Shown in pieces: positions 8,055-16,945 of a DNA stretch of 64,000 nucleotides. The stretch's first letter is position 1. Each line of letters opens with the position of its first letter. A model generated the notes under the pieces. The model saw only the letters and a list, made by a program, of their open reading frames with translations, did no database searches and was not told where the DNA came from. A program made the translations under genes and the position numbers. The stretch comes from Pseudomonas yamanorum (GTDB lineage Bacteria > Pseudomonadota > Gammaproteobacteria > Pseudomonadales > Pseudomonadaceae). The stretch spans positions 3,968,001 through 4,032,000 of the forward strand of contig NZ_LT629793.1 in NCBI RefSeq assembly GCF_900105735.1, written 5' to 3'.

Positions 8055-9350
8055 TTACTCGTGTACGGCGACACCTTTCAGATACGGCGCTGGTGCCGCC
8101 CCCAGGTTGCTCAGCATCCGCTCGCTGTACCAGTCCACGAAGTTGACCACACCAAACTCATAAGTCTTGGAGTACGGCCCTGGCTGGTACGCGGTGGAGT
8201 TGATGCCGCGCTGGTTCTCTTCGGCCAGGCGACGGTCCTGGTCATTGGTGGCGTCCCACACTTTACGCATGCGCTCGACGTCGTAATCCACACCTTCCAC
8301 AGCGTCCTTGTGCACGATCCACTTGGTGGTGACCATGGTTTCCTGGGCGCTGATCGGCCACACGGTGAACACGATGATGTGGTCGCCCATGCAGTGGTTC
8401 CAAGAGTGAGGCAGGTGCAGGATGCGCATCGAGCCCAGGTCCGGGTTCTTGATGCGGCCCATCAGCTTGTTGCAGCCTTGCTTGCCGTCGAGGGTCATCG
8501 ACACGGTGCCCTTGAGCAGCGGCATGCGCACGATGCGGTTACGCAGGCCGAAGCTGGCGTGGGCGTAAGGGATCTTCTCGGCATCCCAGGCGGCGGCGGA
8601 AGCGGCCACGTGGTCCTTGAAGGCCTGGTCGGCCCGCGGGTCGGTGACGTCGTCCCATTCCAGCAGGGTTTTCAACAGTTCCGGGTGCGACGCGTTGCAG
8701 TGGTAGCACTCGCGGTTGTTTTCCAGCACCAGCTTCCAGTTGGCTTTTTCAAACAAGGTGGTCTGGATCGCCACCTTGGTGTTTTCCATGTCGTAGGGTT
8801 CCATGTAGTGGCTCAGGGTCGACAGGAAGTCGTCGATGGCCGGTGGATTCTCCGACAGGCTGATAAAGATGTAGCCACCAGCGGTCTTCACGTTCACAGG
8901 CTTCAAGCCGTACTGCTTCATGTCGAAATCGGCGCCCATCTCGGTACCGGCGAACAGCAGGCGGCCGTCCAGCTCGTATGTCCACTGGTGGTAATGGCAC
9001 ACCAGCTTGGCGACCTTGCCCTTGTCGCTTGTGCACAAGCGCGAACCGCGATGGCGGCACACGTTATGGAACGCATGCACCACGCCGTCGGCGCCACGGA
9101 TCACGATGATCGGGTTCTTGCCCACTTGCAGGGTGATGTAGTTGCCTTTGGCGGGAATTTCGCAGGTCATGCCGGCGATCAACCACTCTTTCTGGAAAAT
9201 TTCCTGCATGTCGATATCGAACAGCCGCTCATCAGAGTAAAACGGCTGCGGCAGCGAAAAGGTGCGCTCGCGCTCTTGCAGCATTTGCGCGGTGGCCTTG
9301 CGTGCGGGTTCCAGCGGATCGCCCAAGCTTAAGGTTGCGGTGACGTCCAT
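8055..9350 (-). CDS. gbcA: Glycine betaine monooxygenase, Rieske oxygenase subunit GbcA
   Basis: The product is 431 residues from the ATG at 9350, preceded by TGAGGA nine bases upstream; an upstream in-frame ATG at 9371 has no such site. The Rieske 2Fe-2S ligands are C98-x-H100 and C118-x2-H121 (VCRHRG and VCHYHQW). The mononuclear iron site is in NNRECYHCNASHPEL near residues 200-215. With GbcB it demethylates glycine betaine to dimethylglycine and formaldehyde in the cytoplasm. It is divergent from gbcB, as in P. aeruginosa PA5410/PA5411, where the AraC-type regulator GbdR activates it. gbdR itself is not in this window. Confidence 0.95.
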   Translation of the reverse strand: MDVTATLSLGDPLEPARKATAQMLQERERTFSLPQPFYSDERLFDIDMQEIFQKEWLIAGMTCEIPAKGNYITLQVGKNPIIVIRGADGVVHAFHNVCRHRGSRLCTSDKGKVAKLVCHYHQWTYELDGRLLFAGTEMGADFDMKQYGLKPVNVKTAGGYIFISLSENPPAIDDFLSTLSHYMEPYDMENTKVAIQTTLFEKANWKLVLENNRECYHCNASHPELLKTLLEWDDVTDPRADQAFKDHVAASAAAWDAEKIPYAHASFGLRNRIVRMPLLKGTVSMTLDGKQGCNKLMGRIKNPDLGSMRILHLPHSWNHCMGDHIIVFTVWPISAQETMVTTKWIVHKDAVEGVDYDVERMRKVWDATNDQDRRLAEENQRGINSTAYQPGPYSKTYEFGVVNFVDWYSERMLSNLGAAPAPYLKGVAVHE

Positions 9351-9390
9351 CGTGTGTGTCCTCATGGCCATTCTGTGTGGCCGGCGAATA

Positions 9391-9521
9391 GTGGCTGATC
9401 TATGTGGCTGGAGTGGAGGGTTTGGGCGGGCAGGTGCGGCGCCTGAAGCTCTGATCCTGCGTTGCCGCTCAGACCTTCATGCATCCGCCCCTGTCCCGCC
9501 CAAACCCTTCACTCCAGCCAC
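9391..9521. promoter_or_regulatory. Long imperfect palindrome and GTGGCTG direct repeat between gbcA and gbcB
   Basis: The 401-bp divergent gap (9351-9751) holds no gene. It contains two arms of 36 and 37 bp, 9404-9439 and 9485-9521, inverted with two mismatches and one gap around a 45-bp centre. The left arm starts GTGGCTGGAGTGG and the right arm ends ACTCCAGCCAC. A second GTGGCTG at 9391 lies 13 bp before the one at 9404, the spacing expected for direct half-sites of an AraC-family protein. GbdR binding is an inference from known regulation of gbcA and gbcB, not from a matched consensus. The arms could also fold as an RNA hairpin. Confidence 0.6.
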
Positions 9522-9751
9522 CGGTGCAGCAAGGCGTAAAGAAAGCGTCTTTGTTGGGAGCGAGTGTGGGCCCCACAAAGGCCAGAACCTTATCCATGAG
9601 CGACATGGCCCACTCTGTTCCCGACGCGCAACCCCCGTGGTATGGGGGCTGGTCGCGATAAGTATGTGAATGTCGCAGATAGGTAAATGGGTGATTCGCG
9701 CGTTACGCAGAATCGCCACCATAAGGCCGACCATCGGCGGTGGAGAACAGC

Positions 9752-10852
9752 ATGTCCAACAGCTTCCTGAATCCGGTAACTACCCAGACCTGGGCCAATG
9801 GTCGGCACATCGTCCGTTGCGTCAAAGTCATCCAGGAAACCTGGGACGTGCGCACCTTCTGCTTTATGGCCGACCAGCCGATCCTGTTCTTTTTCAAGCC
9901 CGGGCAGTTCGTCACCTTGGAGCTGGAAATCGACGGCCAGCCGATCATGCGTTCGTACACCATTTCCAGTTCGCCGTCGGTGCCTTACAGCTTTTCGGTG
10001 ACCATCAAGCGTGTGCCGGGCGGCAAGGTGTCCAACTGGCTGCACGACACGCTGCACGAAGGCCAGGAGCTGGCGGTGCACGGGCCGGTGGGGTTGTTCA
10101 ATGCCATCGACTTCAGCAACCCGAAAGTCCTGTATCTGAGCGGTGGCGTCGGGATCACGCCGGTCATGTCCATGGCGCGCTGGTACTACGACACCAACGC
10201 CAATGTCGACATGACGTTTATCCACAGCGCCCGCTCGCCGAAAGACATCATTTACCACCGCGAGCTGGAGCATATGGCGTCGCGGATTGATAACTTCAGC
10301 CTGCACCTGATTTGCGAAAAACACGGCCTGGGTGAGCCCTGGGCCGGTTATCGCGGATACCTGAACCACAAGATGCTCGAACTGATGGTGCCGGACTTCC
10401 TGGAGCGGGAAGTCTTCTGCTGCGGGCCGACGCCTTATATGAACGCGGTGAAGCGCCTGCTGGAAGCTGCCGGCTTCGACATGACGCGTTATCACGAGGA
10501 ATCCTTCGGCGCGACGCCACCGGAAGCCCGGGCCGACGCGGTGGAACAAGCCGAACAAGCAGCGGACGCACCGGAAATCGACCTGGCGGACCTGCACCAG
10601 GTGGAATTCATTGCCTCTGGCAAGAGCATCCGCGTGGCACCGGGCGAGACCGTACACGCAGCGGCGGCCAAGCTTGGCCTGCTGATTCCGAAAGCCTGCG
10701 GCATGGGGATTTGCGGGACGTGCAAGGTGATGAAACTGGGCGGGGAGGTCGAGATGGACCACAACGGCGGGATCACCGAGGAAGACGAAGCCGAGGGTTA
10801 CATCCTGTCGTGCTGCAGCGTGCCGAAGGGCGATGTGCGCATCGAGTTCTGA
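9752..10852 (+). CDS. gbcB: Glycine betaine monooxygenase, ferredoxin reductase subunit GbcB
   Basis: The product is 366 residues from the ATG at 9752 with GGAGA six bases upstream. The FAD-binding signature RSYT is at residues 67-70. The NAD-binding segment includes LSGGVGITPVMSM and the CCGPTPYM motif. The C-terminal plant-type 2Fe-2S domain has C316-x4-C321-x2-C324-x29-C354. It passes NAD(P)H electrons to the Rieske centre of GbcA. It is transcribed away from gbcA, with the long palindrome between them, and is followed by a family B repeat six bases after the stop. Confidence 0.94.
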   Translation: MSNSFLNPVTTQTWANGRHIVRCVKVIQETWDVRTFCFMADQPILFFFKPGQFVTLELEIDGQPIMRSYTISSSPSVPYSFSVTIKRVPGGKVSNWLHDTLHEGQELAVHGPVGLFNAIDFSNPKVLYLSGGVGITPVMSMARWYYDTNANVDMTFIHSARSPKDIIYHRELEHMASRIDNFSLHLICEKHGLGEPWAGYRGYLNHKMLELMVPDFLEREVFCCGPTPYMNAVKRLLEAAGFDMTRYHEESFGATPPEARADAVEQAEQAADAPEIDLADLHQVEFIASGKSIRVAPGETVHAAAAKLGLLIPKACGMGICGTCKVMKLGGEVEMDHNGGITEEDEAEGYILSCCSVPKGDVRIEF

Positions 10853-10857
10853 CCCCG

Positions 10858-10970
10858 CCTGATCGTTCCCACGCTCCGCGTGGGAATGCCTCTTTGGACG
10901 CTCCGCGTCCCGCTGTGTGACGCGGAGCGTCACTGGCTGCATTCCCACGCAGAGCGTGGGAACGATCAGG
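10858..10970. repeat. REP-like doublet, family B (GATCGTTCCCACGCTCCGCG)
   Basis: Nested inverted repeats: an outer CCTGATCGTTCCC...GGGAACGATCAGG pair, each half with an inner hairpin (CACGCTCCGCGTG, CACGCAGAGCGTG), around a GACGCTCCGCGTCC core. The right half contains the stop codon of the degraded RAYT gene, so repeat and transposase gene are physically joined. Confidence 0.9.
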
Positions 10971-11499
10971 CCCAGCGCTGAATCTCAATCAGGCCATCCT
11001 GTCCTGCATAGTTGCGAGCGCTGGAATACCGCCAGTGCTCGGCCAAGTCCACATAACCCCGCTTCACAGGGTTGTGGTGAATGTAATCAAGCTTTTGGCG
11101 CATCACCGCTTCGCTGTACACCAACTCGGCGTGTGACCCCTCTTGCTATAGCTGATAAACCCGGTCCGTTTTATGCGCCCGTTTGCTGAAACACAAACGC
11201 TGCAACACTCGCTCCGCTCCTCGTTTCTGCAGGTCGTCAATGATGGTTCGGGCGGTGAAGGATTTGAACTGGCTGACACATTTACCCAGGTCAGGTGCTT
11301 GAGCGACGAAGTGCAGATGGTTTTCGAGAACGACGTAGCCGTAGAGATTGAAATCTTCGTGGGTTTGTTGATATCGCCAGCAACTCAACAGGTGGCCGAC
11401 AAGGTAGTCGCGGGTAAATAGCGGTATCCATTCCATGACAGTGCATGTCAGGAAGTGTGGTTTTTCAGGTTCGGTAATGGTGTAGCGGCTTCTGCCCAT
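10966..11499 (-). pseudogene. REP-associated tyrosine transposase (RAYT), broken by one amber codon
   Basis: The frame begins at the ATG at 11499 (MGRSRYTITEPEKPHF) and has the Y1/IS200-like transposase motif ENHLHFVAQAP. It reads to a TAG at 11146-11148. Without a frameshift it then continues QEGSHAE... through KLDYIHHNPVKRGYVDL and EHWRYSSARNYAG to a TGA at 10966-10968. From memory of the family, RAYT proteins have WQEGSHA at this point, so the TAG most likely replaces a Trp codon. The full frame would be 177 residues, normal for a RAYT. It is flanked by family B repeats on both sides, the usual layout of a RAYT with its REP family. Confidence 0.85.
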
Positions 11500-11524
11500 C
11501 AATTCGTCCTTGAACCGTGGTGTG

Positions 11525-11580
11525 GCCTGGACGCGGAGCGTCCGGGGAGGCATTCCCACGCAGAGCGTGGGAACGATCAG
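11525..11580. repeat. REP-like single copy, family B
   Basis: One half of the family B doublet (GACGCGGAGCGTCC, then CATTCCCACGCAGAGCGTGG and GAACGATCA) just upstream of the RAYT start. Together with the copy at 10858-10970 it brackets the RAYT pseudogene. Confidence 0.85.
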
Positions 11581-11587
11581 TTAGAGG

Positions 11588-11788
11588 TTATTGGGCGTAG
11601 ATGTGCACGACGAAGTGCTGGCCTGATGCTGTCATTTCATAGACTTTGTCAGTGATCTGCAATGTCCTCGTCGGCTCGCTGATGGTGTCACCGATTTTCG
11701 CGGATTTTCTGAATTCATCCCAGTCGATGACGGTGGTGCTGATAGTGCCTTCGCCTAGCAGGTTGTTTCCGTAGCGTTGTGCTTCCAT
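11588..11788 (-). CDS. Small hypothetical protein, 66 residues
   Basis: The frame starts MEAQRYGNNLLGEGTISTT and ends QHFVVHIYAQ. It has mixed acidic and polar composition, no signal peptide and no membrane segment. Pseudomonas-like codon use and a GAGGGCAATACC stretch before the ATG support it weakly. It lies between the RAYT repeat cluster and ltaA and shares no evident operon. I do not recognise a family. It could be a genuine accessory gene or a spurious frame. Confidence 0.45.
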   Translation of the reverse strand: MEAQRYGNNLLGEGTISTTVIDWDEFRKSAKIGDTISEPTRTLQITDKVYEMTASGQHFVVHIYAQ

Positions 11789-11844
11789 GGTATTGCCCTC
11801 TGCTGGATTTCCGTTTCCGGCCGACTGTTCGGCTGGCGGTTAGT

Positions 11845-11871
11845 CCCGAAAGGCGGCCTTTTCCTTTCGGG
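11845..11871. terminator. Possible hairpin beyond ltaA
   Basis: Perfect 9-bp arms CCCGAAAGG and CCTTTCGGG with a 9-bp loop lie about 100 bp past the ltaA stop. There is no clear T-run in either direction, so a terminator role is only possible. The rest of 11789-11970 shows nothing else I can support. Confidence 0.3.
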
Positions 11872-11970
11872 TTCCAAGAGGCTAGTCAATGAAAGCGGAG
11901 TTGGTTGCTGTCAGAAATATCAAAAAACAGTCTCGGCATTTCGCCATTATCTGAGGGCCCGATGACTATT

Positions 11971-13011
11971 TCAGGCGCTCATCACTTCCCGGATATCAGC
12001 GGCTAATTCTCTTACGCGCTCTTCCTCGGTATCCCACGCACACATGAACCGCGCGCCACCTTTGCCAATGAAGGTGTAGAAGCGCCAGCCCTTGGCCGTC
12101 AGCGCGGCAATCGCCGGTTCCGACAGTTGCAGGAACACGCCGTTGGCCTGCACCGGGAACATCAACTCCACCCCCGGAATATCCGCCACCAGGCTGCTGA
12201 GCAATTGCGCGCAGTGGTTGGCGTGGCGGGCGTGTTTGAGCCAGGCGTCGTTTTCCAGCAGGCCCACCCACGGGGCGGAGAGGAAGCGCATCTTTGAGGC
12301 AAGCTGCCCGGCCTGTTTGCAGCGGTAGTCGAAGTCTTCAGCCAGCTTGTGGTTGAAGAACAGGATCGCCTCACCCACGGCCATGCCATTCTTGGTGCCG
12401 CCAAAGCACAGCACGTCGACGCCGGCTTTCCAGGTCAGGTCGGCAGGCGAGCAGCCGAGGAATGCGCAGGCGTTGGAGAACCGTGCGCCGTCCATGTGCA
12501 GGTTCAGCCCCAGTTCCTTGCAGGTGACGCTGATGGCGCGGATCTCTTCCGGGGTGTAGACGCTGCCGACTTCGGTGGCCTGGGTCAGGGTCACGACGCG
12601 GGGTTTCGGGTAGTGGATGTCCTGACGCTTGAGGGCGATCTCGCGGATCGACTCCGGGGTCAGCTTGCCGTTTTCGGTGCGGGCGGTGAGCAGCTTGGAG
12701 CCGTTGGAGAAAAACTCCGGCGCGCCGCATTCGTCTGTTTCGACGTGGGCGGTTTCCGAGCAAATCACGCTATGGTAGCTCTGGCACAAGGAGGACAGCG
12801 CCAGGGAGTTGGCCGCGGTGCCGTTGAAGGCGAAGAACACTTCGCAGTCGGTTTCGAACAGTTTGCGGAAACCGTCGGCGGCGCGGTGGGTCCATTCATC
12901 ATCGCCATAGGCGCGTTGATGGCCCTGGTTGGCGAGTTCCATGGCGGCCCAGGCTTCCGGGCAGATGCCGGAATAGTTGTCGCTGGCGAATTGTTGGCTC
13001 TTGTCGGTCAT
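11971..13011 (-). CDS. ltaA: Low-specificity L-threonine aldolase
   Basis: This 346-residue PLP enzyme of the aromatic aminotransferase/threonine aldolase fold cleaves L-threonine and L-allo-threonine to glycine and acetaldehyde. Visible features are FAFNGTAANSLALS near the start (cofactor phosphate region), HMDGARFSNA (the Asp that contacts the pyridine nitrogen) and DVLCFGGTKNGM, containing the Schiff-base lysine. In P. aeruginosa the orthologous gene (PA5413) lies between gbcB and glyA1 in the same order, tying it to the glycine end of the pathway. It is divergent from the TraX-like gene. Confidence 0.92.
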   Translation of the reverse strand: MTDKSQQFASDNYSGICPEAWAAMELANQGHQRAYGDDEWTHRAADGFRKLFETDCEVFFAFNGTAANSLALSSLCQSYHSVICSETAHVETDECGAPEFFSNGSKLLTARTENGKLTPESIREIALKRQDIHYPKPRVVTLTQATEVGSVYTPEEIRAISVTCKELGLNLHMDGARFSNACAFLGCSPADLTWKAGVDVLCFGGTKNGMAVGEAILFFNHKLAEDFDYRCKQAGQLASKMRFLSAPWVGLLENDAWLKHARHANHCAQLLSSLVADIPGVELMFPVQANGVFLQLSEPAIAALTAKGWRFYTFIGKGGARFMCAWDTEEERVRELAADIREVMSA

Positions 13012-13101
13012 GGCCCAGTCCTGTGGTCGATGTTGGTGCGCACTTTACCCAAGATTGTCGGGCGGGCGCACGCACTGTTAATGCAAAGTCATTGGGGAAT
13101 T

Positions 13102-13830
13102 ATGCACGGTTCTGAACGCGTTCCTGTAAGCCGCGTCCGCGATGGCGCCCTGGACCTGCTCAAGTGGCTGGCGCTGCTGAGTATGGTGCTGGACCACCTG
13201 CGGTATGTCGGTTTGAGTCTGGACGGGCTGTATGTGCCGGGCCGCCTGGCGTTCCCGTGGTTTTGCCTGGCGATTGCGGCGAATCTGCATCGGGTCAAGG
13301 ACGCGCCGGTGACGGGGCAGTGGCGCTATCTGGGCTGGTTGCTGCTGTTCAGTGTGATCAGTGAGGTGCCGTATCGGATATTCATTGACGACGCCGATAC
13401 GCTCAACGTGCTGCCGACCCTGGCACTGGGCTTGCTGGTTGCCCGGGGATGGCAGCAGAAGACGGTTATTGATCGAGGATTGGCGTTGATCGCGCTGGTT
13501 TTGGCGGGGTTTTTCTCGGCGCAGTTGATGTTCGGTTTCTTTGGCGTACTGCTGCCGCTGGCGATGTTGCTGGTGTTTCGCCGGCCCTGGTATTTCAGCG
13601 TGCTGCCGGGTGTGGTGTGCCTGGCTGCCAATCAATGGCAGATCCTGCTCGACAGCGGCACGCTGGTGGCGATGCTGGGATTGGCGACATGCCTGATTGC
13701 GCCACTGGCCGGATTGGTCTTGTTGCGACAGGCCAGGCAGGTGTCGCCGCCGGCCATGCGGCGCTGGGCGTATGCGCTTTATCCTGCGCATTTCCTGCTG
13801 CTGCTACTCCTTCGAAAGATCATCGTATAA
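13102..13830 (+). CDS. TraX-family membrane protein
   Basis: From the ATG at 13102 the product is 242 residues, almost all hydrophobic, with about six to eight membrane segments. The N-terminal DGALDLLKWLALLSMVLDHLR and the C-terminal YALYPAHFLLLLLLRK are typical of TraX, an F-pilin N-acetyltransferase relative that is often chromosomal and of unknown role. The ATG at 13081 is an alternative start; neither has an ideal ribosome site (GGGGA is only three bases before 13102). No conjugation genes are near, so pilin acetylation is unlikely here. Confidence 0.8.
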   Translation: MHGSERVPVSRVRDGALDLLKWLALLSMVLDHLRYVGLSLDGLYVPGRLAFPWFCLAIAANLHRVKDAPVTGQWRYLGWLLLFSVISEVPYRIFIDDADTLNVLPTLALGLLVARGWQQKTVIDRGLALIALVLAGFFSAQLMFGFFGVLLPLAMLLVFRRPWYFSVLPGVVCLAANQWQILLDSGTLVAMLGLATCLIAPLAGLVLLRQARQVSPPAMRRWAYALYPAHFLLLLLLRKIIV

Positions 13831-13834
13831 CCCT

Positions 13835-13938
13835 TGTGGGAGCTGGCTTGCCTGCGATGCAGACGCCTCGGTGTACCCGTTGCACCGAGGGGATGCTATC
13901 GCAGGCAAGCCAGCTCCCACACAAGCCCGCTCCCACAT
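13835..13938. repeat. REP doublet, family C (GGGAGCTGGCTTGCCTGCGAT), plus a family A remnant
   Basis: Inverted TGTGGGAGCTGGCTTGCCTG arms span 13835-13922, with CCTCGG/CCGAGG inside the loop. A 3' half of a family A copy (CAAGCCCGCTCCCACA) is fused directly at 13923-13938, so two families are joined. Confidence 0.88.
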
Positions 13939-13968
13939 TTGTTCTGTGTTGTTCCGGCCATGTCGTAA

Positions 13969-13982
13969 ACGCACCTTTGCGT
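13969..13982. promoter_or_regulatory. Short inverted repeat upstream of glyA-sox (candidate operator)
   Basis: ACGCA-CCTT-TGCGT lies about 120 bp before the glyA start. In P. aeruginosa the sarcosine-responsive regulator SouR and GbdR control the glyA1-sox operon. I have no consensus to match, so the assignment is only positional. Confidence 0.25.
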
Positions 13983-14100
13983 GGCGTCCATAGGCATTTG
14001 ACCTCTCTGCGCCAGCCCTACCATCGCATCAAAGGGCCCCTCCGTCGTGCGGCGGCCCCAACAATACGATTGGCGCACCGCCGCCGCTGGGAGAGACGCG

Positions 14101-15354
14101 ATGTTCAGCAAGCAAGACCAGATCCAGGGTTATGACGATGCACTGCTGGCGGCCATGAATGCCGAGGAGCAGCGCCAGGAAGATCATATCGAGCTGATCG
14201 CGTCAGAGAACTACACCAGCAAGCGTGTCATGGAAGCCCAGGGCAGCGGCCTCACCAACAAGTACGCCGAAGGTTATCCGGGCAAGCGTTACTACGGTGG
14301 CTGCGAGCATGTAGACAAGGTCGAAGTGCTGGCCATCGAACGCGCCAAGCAGCTGTTTGGTGCCGATTACGCCAACGTGCAGCCGCACTCCGGTTCGTCC
14401 GCCAACAGCGCGGTGTACCTGGCGCTGCTGAACGCCGGAGACACCATCCTCGGCATGAGCCTGGCCCACGGCGGTCACCTGACCCACGGTGCCAAAGTGT
14501 CGTCCTCGGGCAAGCTGTACAACGCGGTGCAATACGGCATCGACACCGCCACCGGCCTGATCGACTACGACGAAGTCGAGCGCCTGGCCGTGGAGCACAA
14601 GCCGAAGATGGTTGTGGCCGGTTTCTCCGCCTACTCCAAGACCCTGGATTTCCCGCGCTTCCGTCAGATTGCCGACAAGGTCGGTGCGCTGCTGTTCGTC
14701 GACATGGCCCACGTCGCCGGCCTGGTGGCCGCTGGTCTGTACCCGAACCCGCTGCCCTACGCCGATGTGGTCACCACCACCACCCACAAGACCCTGCGCG
14801 GTCCACGTGGCGGGTTGATCCTGGCGAAGTCCAATGAAGAAATTGAAAAGAAACTCAACTCTGCGGTATTCCCAGGCGCCCAGGGCGGCCCGTTGATGCA
14901 CGTGATCGCCGGCAAGGCGGTGTGCTTCAAGGAAGCCCAGGAGCCAGGTTTCAAGGCTTACCAACAGCAAGTGATCGAAAACGCCCAAGCCATGGCCGGC
15001 GTATTTATCAAGCGCGGCTACGATGTAGTGTCCGGCGGCACCGATAACCACTTGTTCCTGGTCAGCCTGATCCGTCAGGGCCTCACCGGCAAGGACGCGG
15101 ACGCAGCCCTCGGTCGCGCCCACATCACCGTCAACAAGAATGCCGTGCCTAACGACCCGCAGTCGCCCTTCGTGACTTCGGGGCTGCGCATCGGCACACC
15201 GGCGGTGACCACACGTGGTTTCAAAGTGACCCAATGCCTGGAGCTGGCCGGCTGGATCTGCGACATCCTCGACAACCTCGGCGACGCCGATGTGGAGGCC
15301 AACGTCGCCAAGCATGTGGCCGCCCTGTGCGCTGATTTCCCGGTTTATCGCTGA
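14101..15354 (+). CDS. glyA: Serine hydroxymethyltransferase
   Basis: The product is 417 residues from the ATG at 14101, preceded by GGGAGA. The PLP lysine is Lys230 in [14 protein letters not shown], and LIASENYTS and [10 protein letters not shown] mark the N-terminal domain. It interconverts glycine and serine with tetrahydrofolate and consumes the methylene-THF made by sarcosine oxidase. It is the first gene of glyA-soxB-soxD-soxA-soxG, with soxB 22 bp downstream, as in P. aeruginosa glyA1 (PA5415). It is probably one of several glyA copies in the genome and the one dedicated to betaine catabolism. Confidence 0.95.
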   Translation: MFSKQDQIQGYDDALLAAMNAEEQRQEDHIELIASENYTSKRVMEAQGSGLTNKYAEGYPGKRYYGGCEHVDKVEVLAIERAKQLFGADYANVQPHSGSSANSAVYLALLNAGDTILGMSLAHGGHLTHGAKVSSSGKLYNAVQYGIDTATGLIDYDEVERLAVEHKPKMVVAGFSAYSKTLDFPRFRQIADKVGALLFVDMAHVAGLVAAGLYPNPLPYADVVTTTTHKTLRGPRGGLILAKSNEEIEKKLNSAVFPGAQGGPLMHVIAGKAVCFKEAQEPGFKAYQQQVIENAQAMAGVFIKRGYDVVSGGTDNHLFLVSLIRQGLTGKDADAALGRAHITVNKNAVPNDPQSPFVTSGLRIGTPAVTTRGFKVTQCLELAGWICDILDNLGDADVEANVAKHVAALCADFPVYR

Positions 15355-15376
15355 GCGCGGTTTTGGAGTAATGACT

Positions 15377-16627
15377 ATGCAACGCTACTCGGGCTTCGGC
15401 CTCTTCAAGCACTCACTCAGCCACCACGAAAACTGGCAGAAAATGTGGCGCACGCCGACCCCTAAAAAGGTCTACGACGTGGTCATCGTCGGCGGCGGCG
15501 GGCATGGTCTGGCGACGGCTTACTACCTGGCCAAGGAACACGGCATCACTAATGTGGCCGTGGTCGAGAAAGGCTGGCTGGGCGGCGGTAACACCGCACG
15601 CAACACCACCATCGTGCGTTCCAACTACCTGTGGGACGAGTCGGCGCACCTGTACGAACACGCGATGAAACTCTGGGAAGGTCTGTCCCAGGATTTGAAC
15701 TACAACGTGATGTTTTCCCAGCGTGGCGTCTACAACCTGTGCCACACCCTGCAGGACATCCGTGACTCCGAGCGTCGCGTCAGTGCCAACCGCCTCAACG
15801 GCGTGGACGGCGAACTGCTCAACGCCAAGCAAGTGGCCGACGAGATCCCTTACCTCGACTGCTCGAAAAACACCCGCTACCCGGTAATGGGCGCCACCGT
15901 GCAACGTCGCGGCGGCGTGGCCCGTCACGATGCCGTGGCCTGGGGCTTTGCCCGCGCCGCTGACGCACTGGGCGTGGACCTGATCCAGCAGACCGAAGTC
16001 ATCGGTTTTCGCAAGGAAAACGGCGTGTGCATCGGCGTGGAAACCAACAAGGGTTTCATCGGCGCCAAGCGTGTCGGCGTAGTGACCGCCGGTAACTCCG
16101 GCCACATGGCATCCCTGGCGGGCTTCCGCCTGCCGATCGAATCCCACCCGCTGCAAGCGTTGGTGTCGGAGCCGATCAAACCCATCATCGACAGCGTGAT
16201 CATGTCCAACGCCGTGCACGGTTACATCAGCCAGTCCGACAAGGGCGACCTGGTGATCGGCGCCGGTATTGACGGTTACAACGGCTATGGCCAGCGTGGT
16301 TCGTACCCGGTGATCGAACACACCATCCAGGCCATCGTCGAGATGTTCCCGGTGCTGTCCCGCGTGCGCATGAACCGCCAGTGGGGCGGCATCGTCGACA
16401 CCACGCCGGACGCCTGCCCGATCATCTCCAAGACCCCGGTCCCGAACATGTTCTTCAACTGCGGTTGGGGCACCGGTGGCTTCAAGGCCACGCCAGGCTC
16501 AGGCAACGTGTTTGCCGCAAGCCTCGCCAAGGGTGAAATGCACCCGTTGGCTGCTCCATTCTCCATCGACCGTTTCCACAATGGTGCGCTGATCGACGAA
16601 CACGGCGCTGCGGCCGTCGCCCACTAA
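15377..16627 (+). CDS. soxB: Sarcosine oxidase beta subunit
   Basis: The product is 416 residues from the ATG at 15377; GGAG at 15365-15368 is eight bases upstream, which favours this over the ATG at 15371. The FAD-binding [18 protein letters not shown] is near residues 35-52, and [20 protein letters not shown] contains the conserved segment that carries the covalent FMN histidine region in heterotetrameric enzymes. [18 protein letters not shown] and [16 protein letters not shown] complete the flavin site. The subunit oxidises sarcosine to glycine. It is the second gene of the operon. Confidence 0.95.
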   Translation: MQRYSGFGLFKHSLSHHENWQKMWRTPTPKKVYDVVIVGGGGHGLATAYYLAKEHGITNVAVVEKGWLGGGNTARNTTIVRSNYLWDESAHLYEHAMKLWEGLSQDLNYNVMFSQRGVYNLCHTLQDIRDSERRVSANRLNGVDGELLNAKQVADEIPYLDCSKNTRYPVMGATVQRRGGVARHDAVAWGFARAADALGVDLIQQTEVIGFRKENGVCIGVETNKGFIGAKRVGVVTAGNSGHMASLAGFRLPIESHPLQALVSEPIKPIIDSVIMSNAVHGYISQSDKGDLVIGAGIDGYNGYGQRGSYPVIEHTIQAIVEMFPVLSRVRMNRQWGGIVDTTPDACPIISKTPVPNMFFNCGWGTGGFKATPGSGNVFAASLAKGEMHPLAAPFSIDRFHNGALIDEHGAAAVAH

Positions 16628-16642
16628 CAGGAGAAATTCCCT

Positions 16643-16945
16643 ATGTTGCATATCTTCTGTCCTCACTGTGGCGAACTGCGCTCCGAAGAGGAATTCCACG
16701 CGTCCGGCCAAGCGCACATCCCGCGCCCGCTGGACCCGAACACCTGCACCGACGAGGAGTGGGGCGACTACATGTTCTTCCGCGACAACCCGCGCGGCCT
16801 GCACCACGAACTGTGGATTCACGCCGCCGGCTGCCGCCAGTATTTCAACGCGACCCGCGACACCGTGACCTACGAAATTCTTGAAACCTACAAGATTGGC
16901 AGCAAGCCGCAATTCACCGCCAAGGCTTCTGGAGAGAAGGTATGA
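16643..16945 (+). CDS. soxD: Sarcosine oxidase delta subunit
   Basis: This 100-residue protein has the delta-subunit zinc site: FCPHCGELRSEEEFH at residues 5-19, a Cys in DPNTC and the WIHAAGCRQYFN segment. It is a structural subunit of heterotetrameric sarcosine oxidase. It begins 15 bp after soxB with AGGAGA upstream, and its TGA overlaps the soxA ATG (ATGA), so translation of the two is probably coupled. Confidence 0.95.
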   Translation: MLHIFCPHCGELRSEEEFHASGQAHIPRPLDPNTCTDEEWGDYMFFRDNPRGLHHELWIHAAGCRQYFNATRDTVTYEILETYKIGSKPQFTAKASGEKV

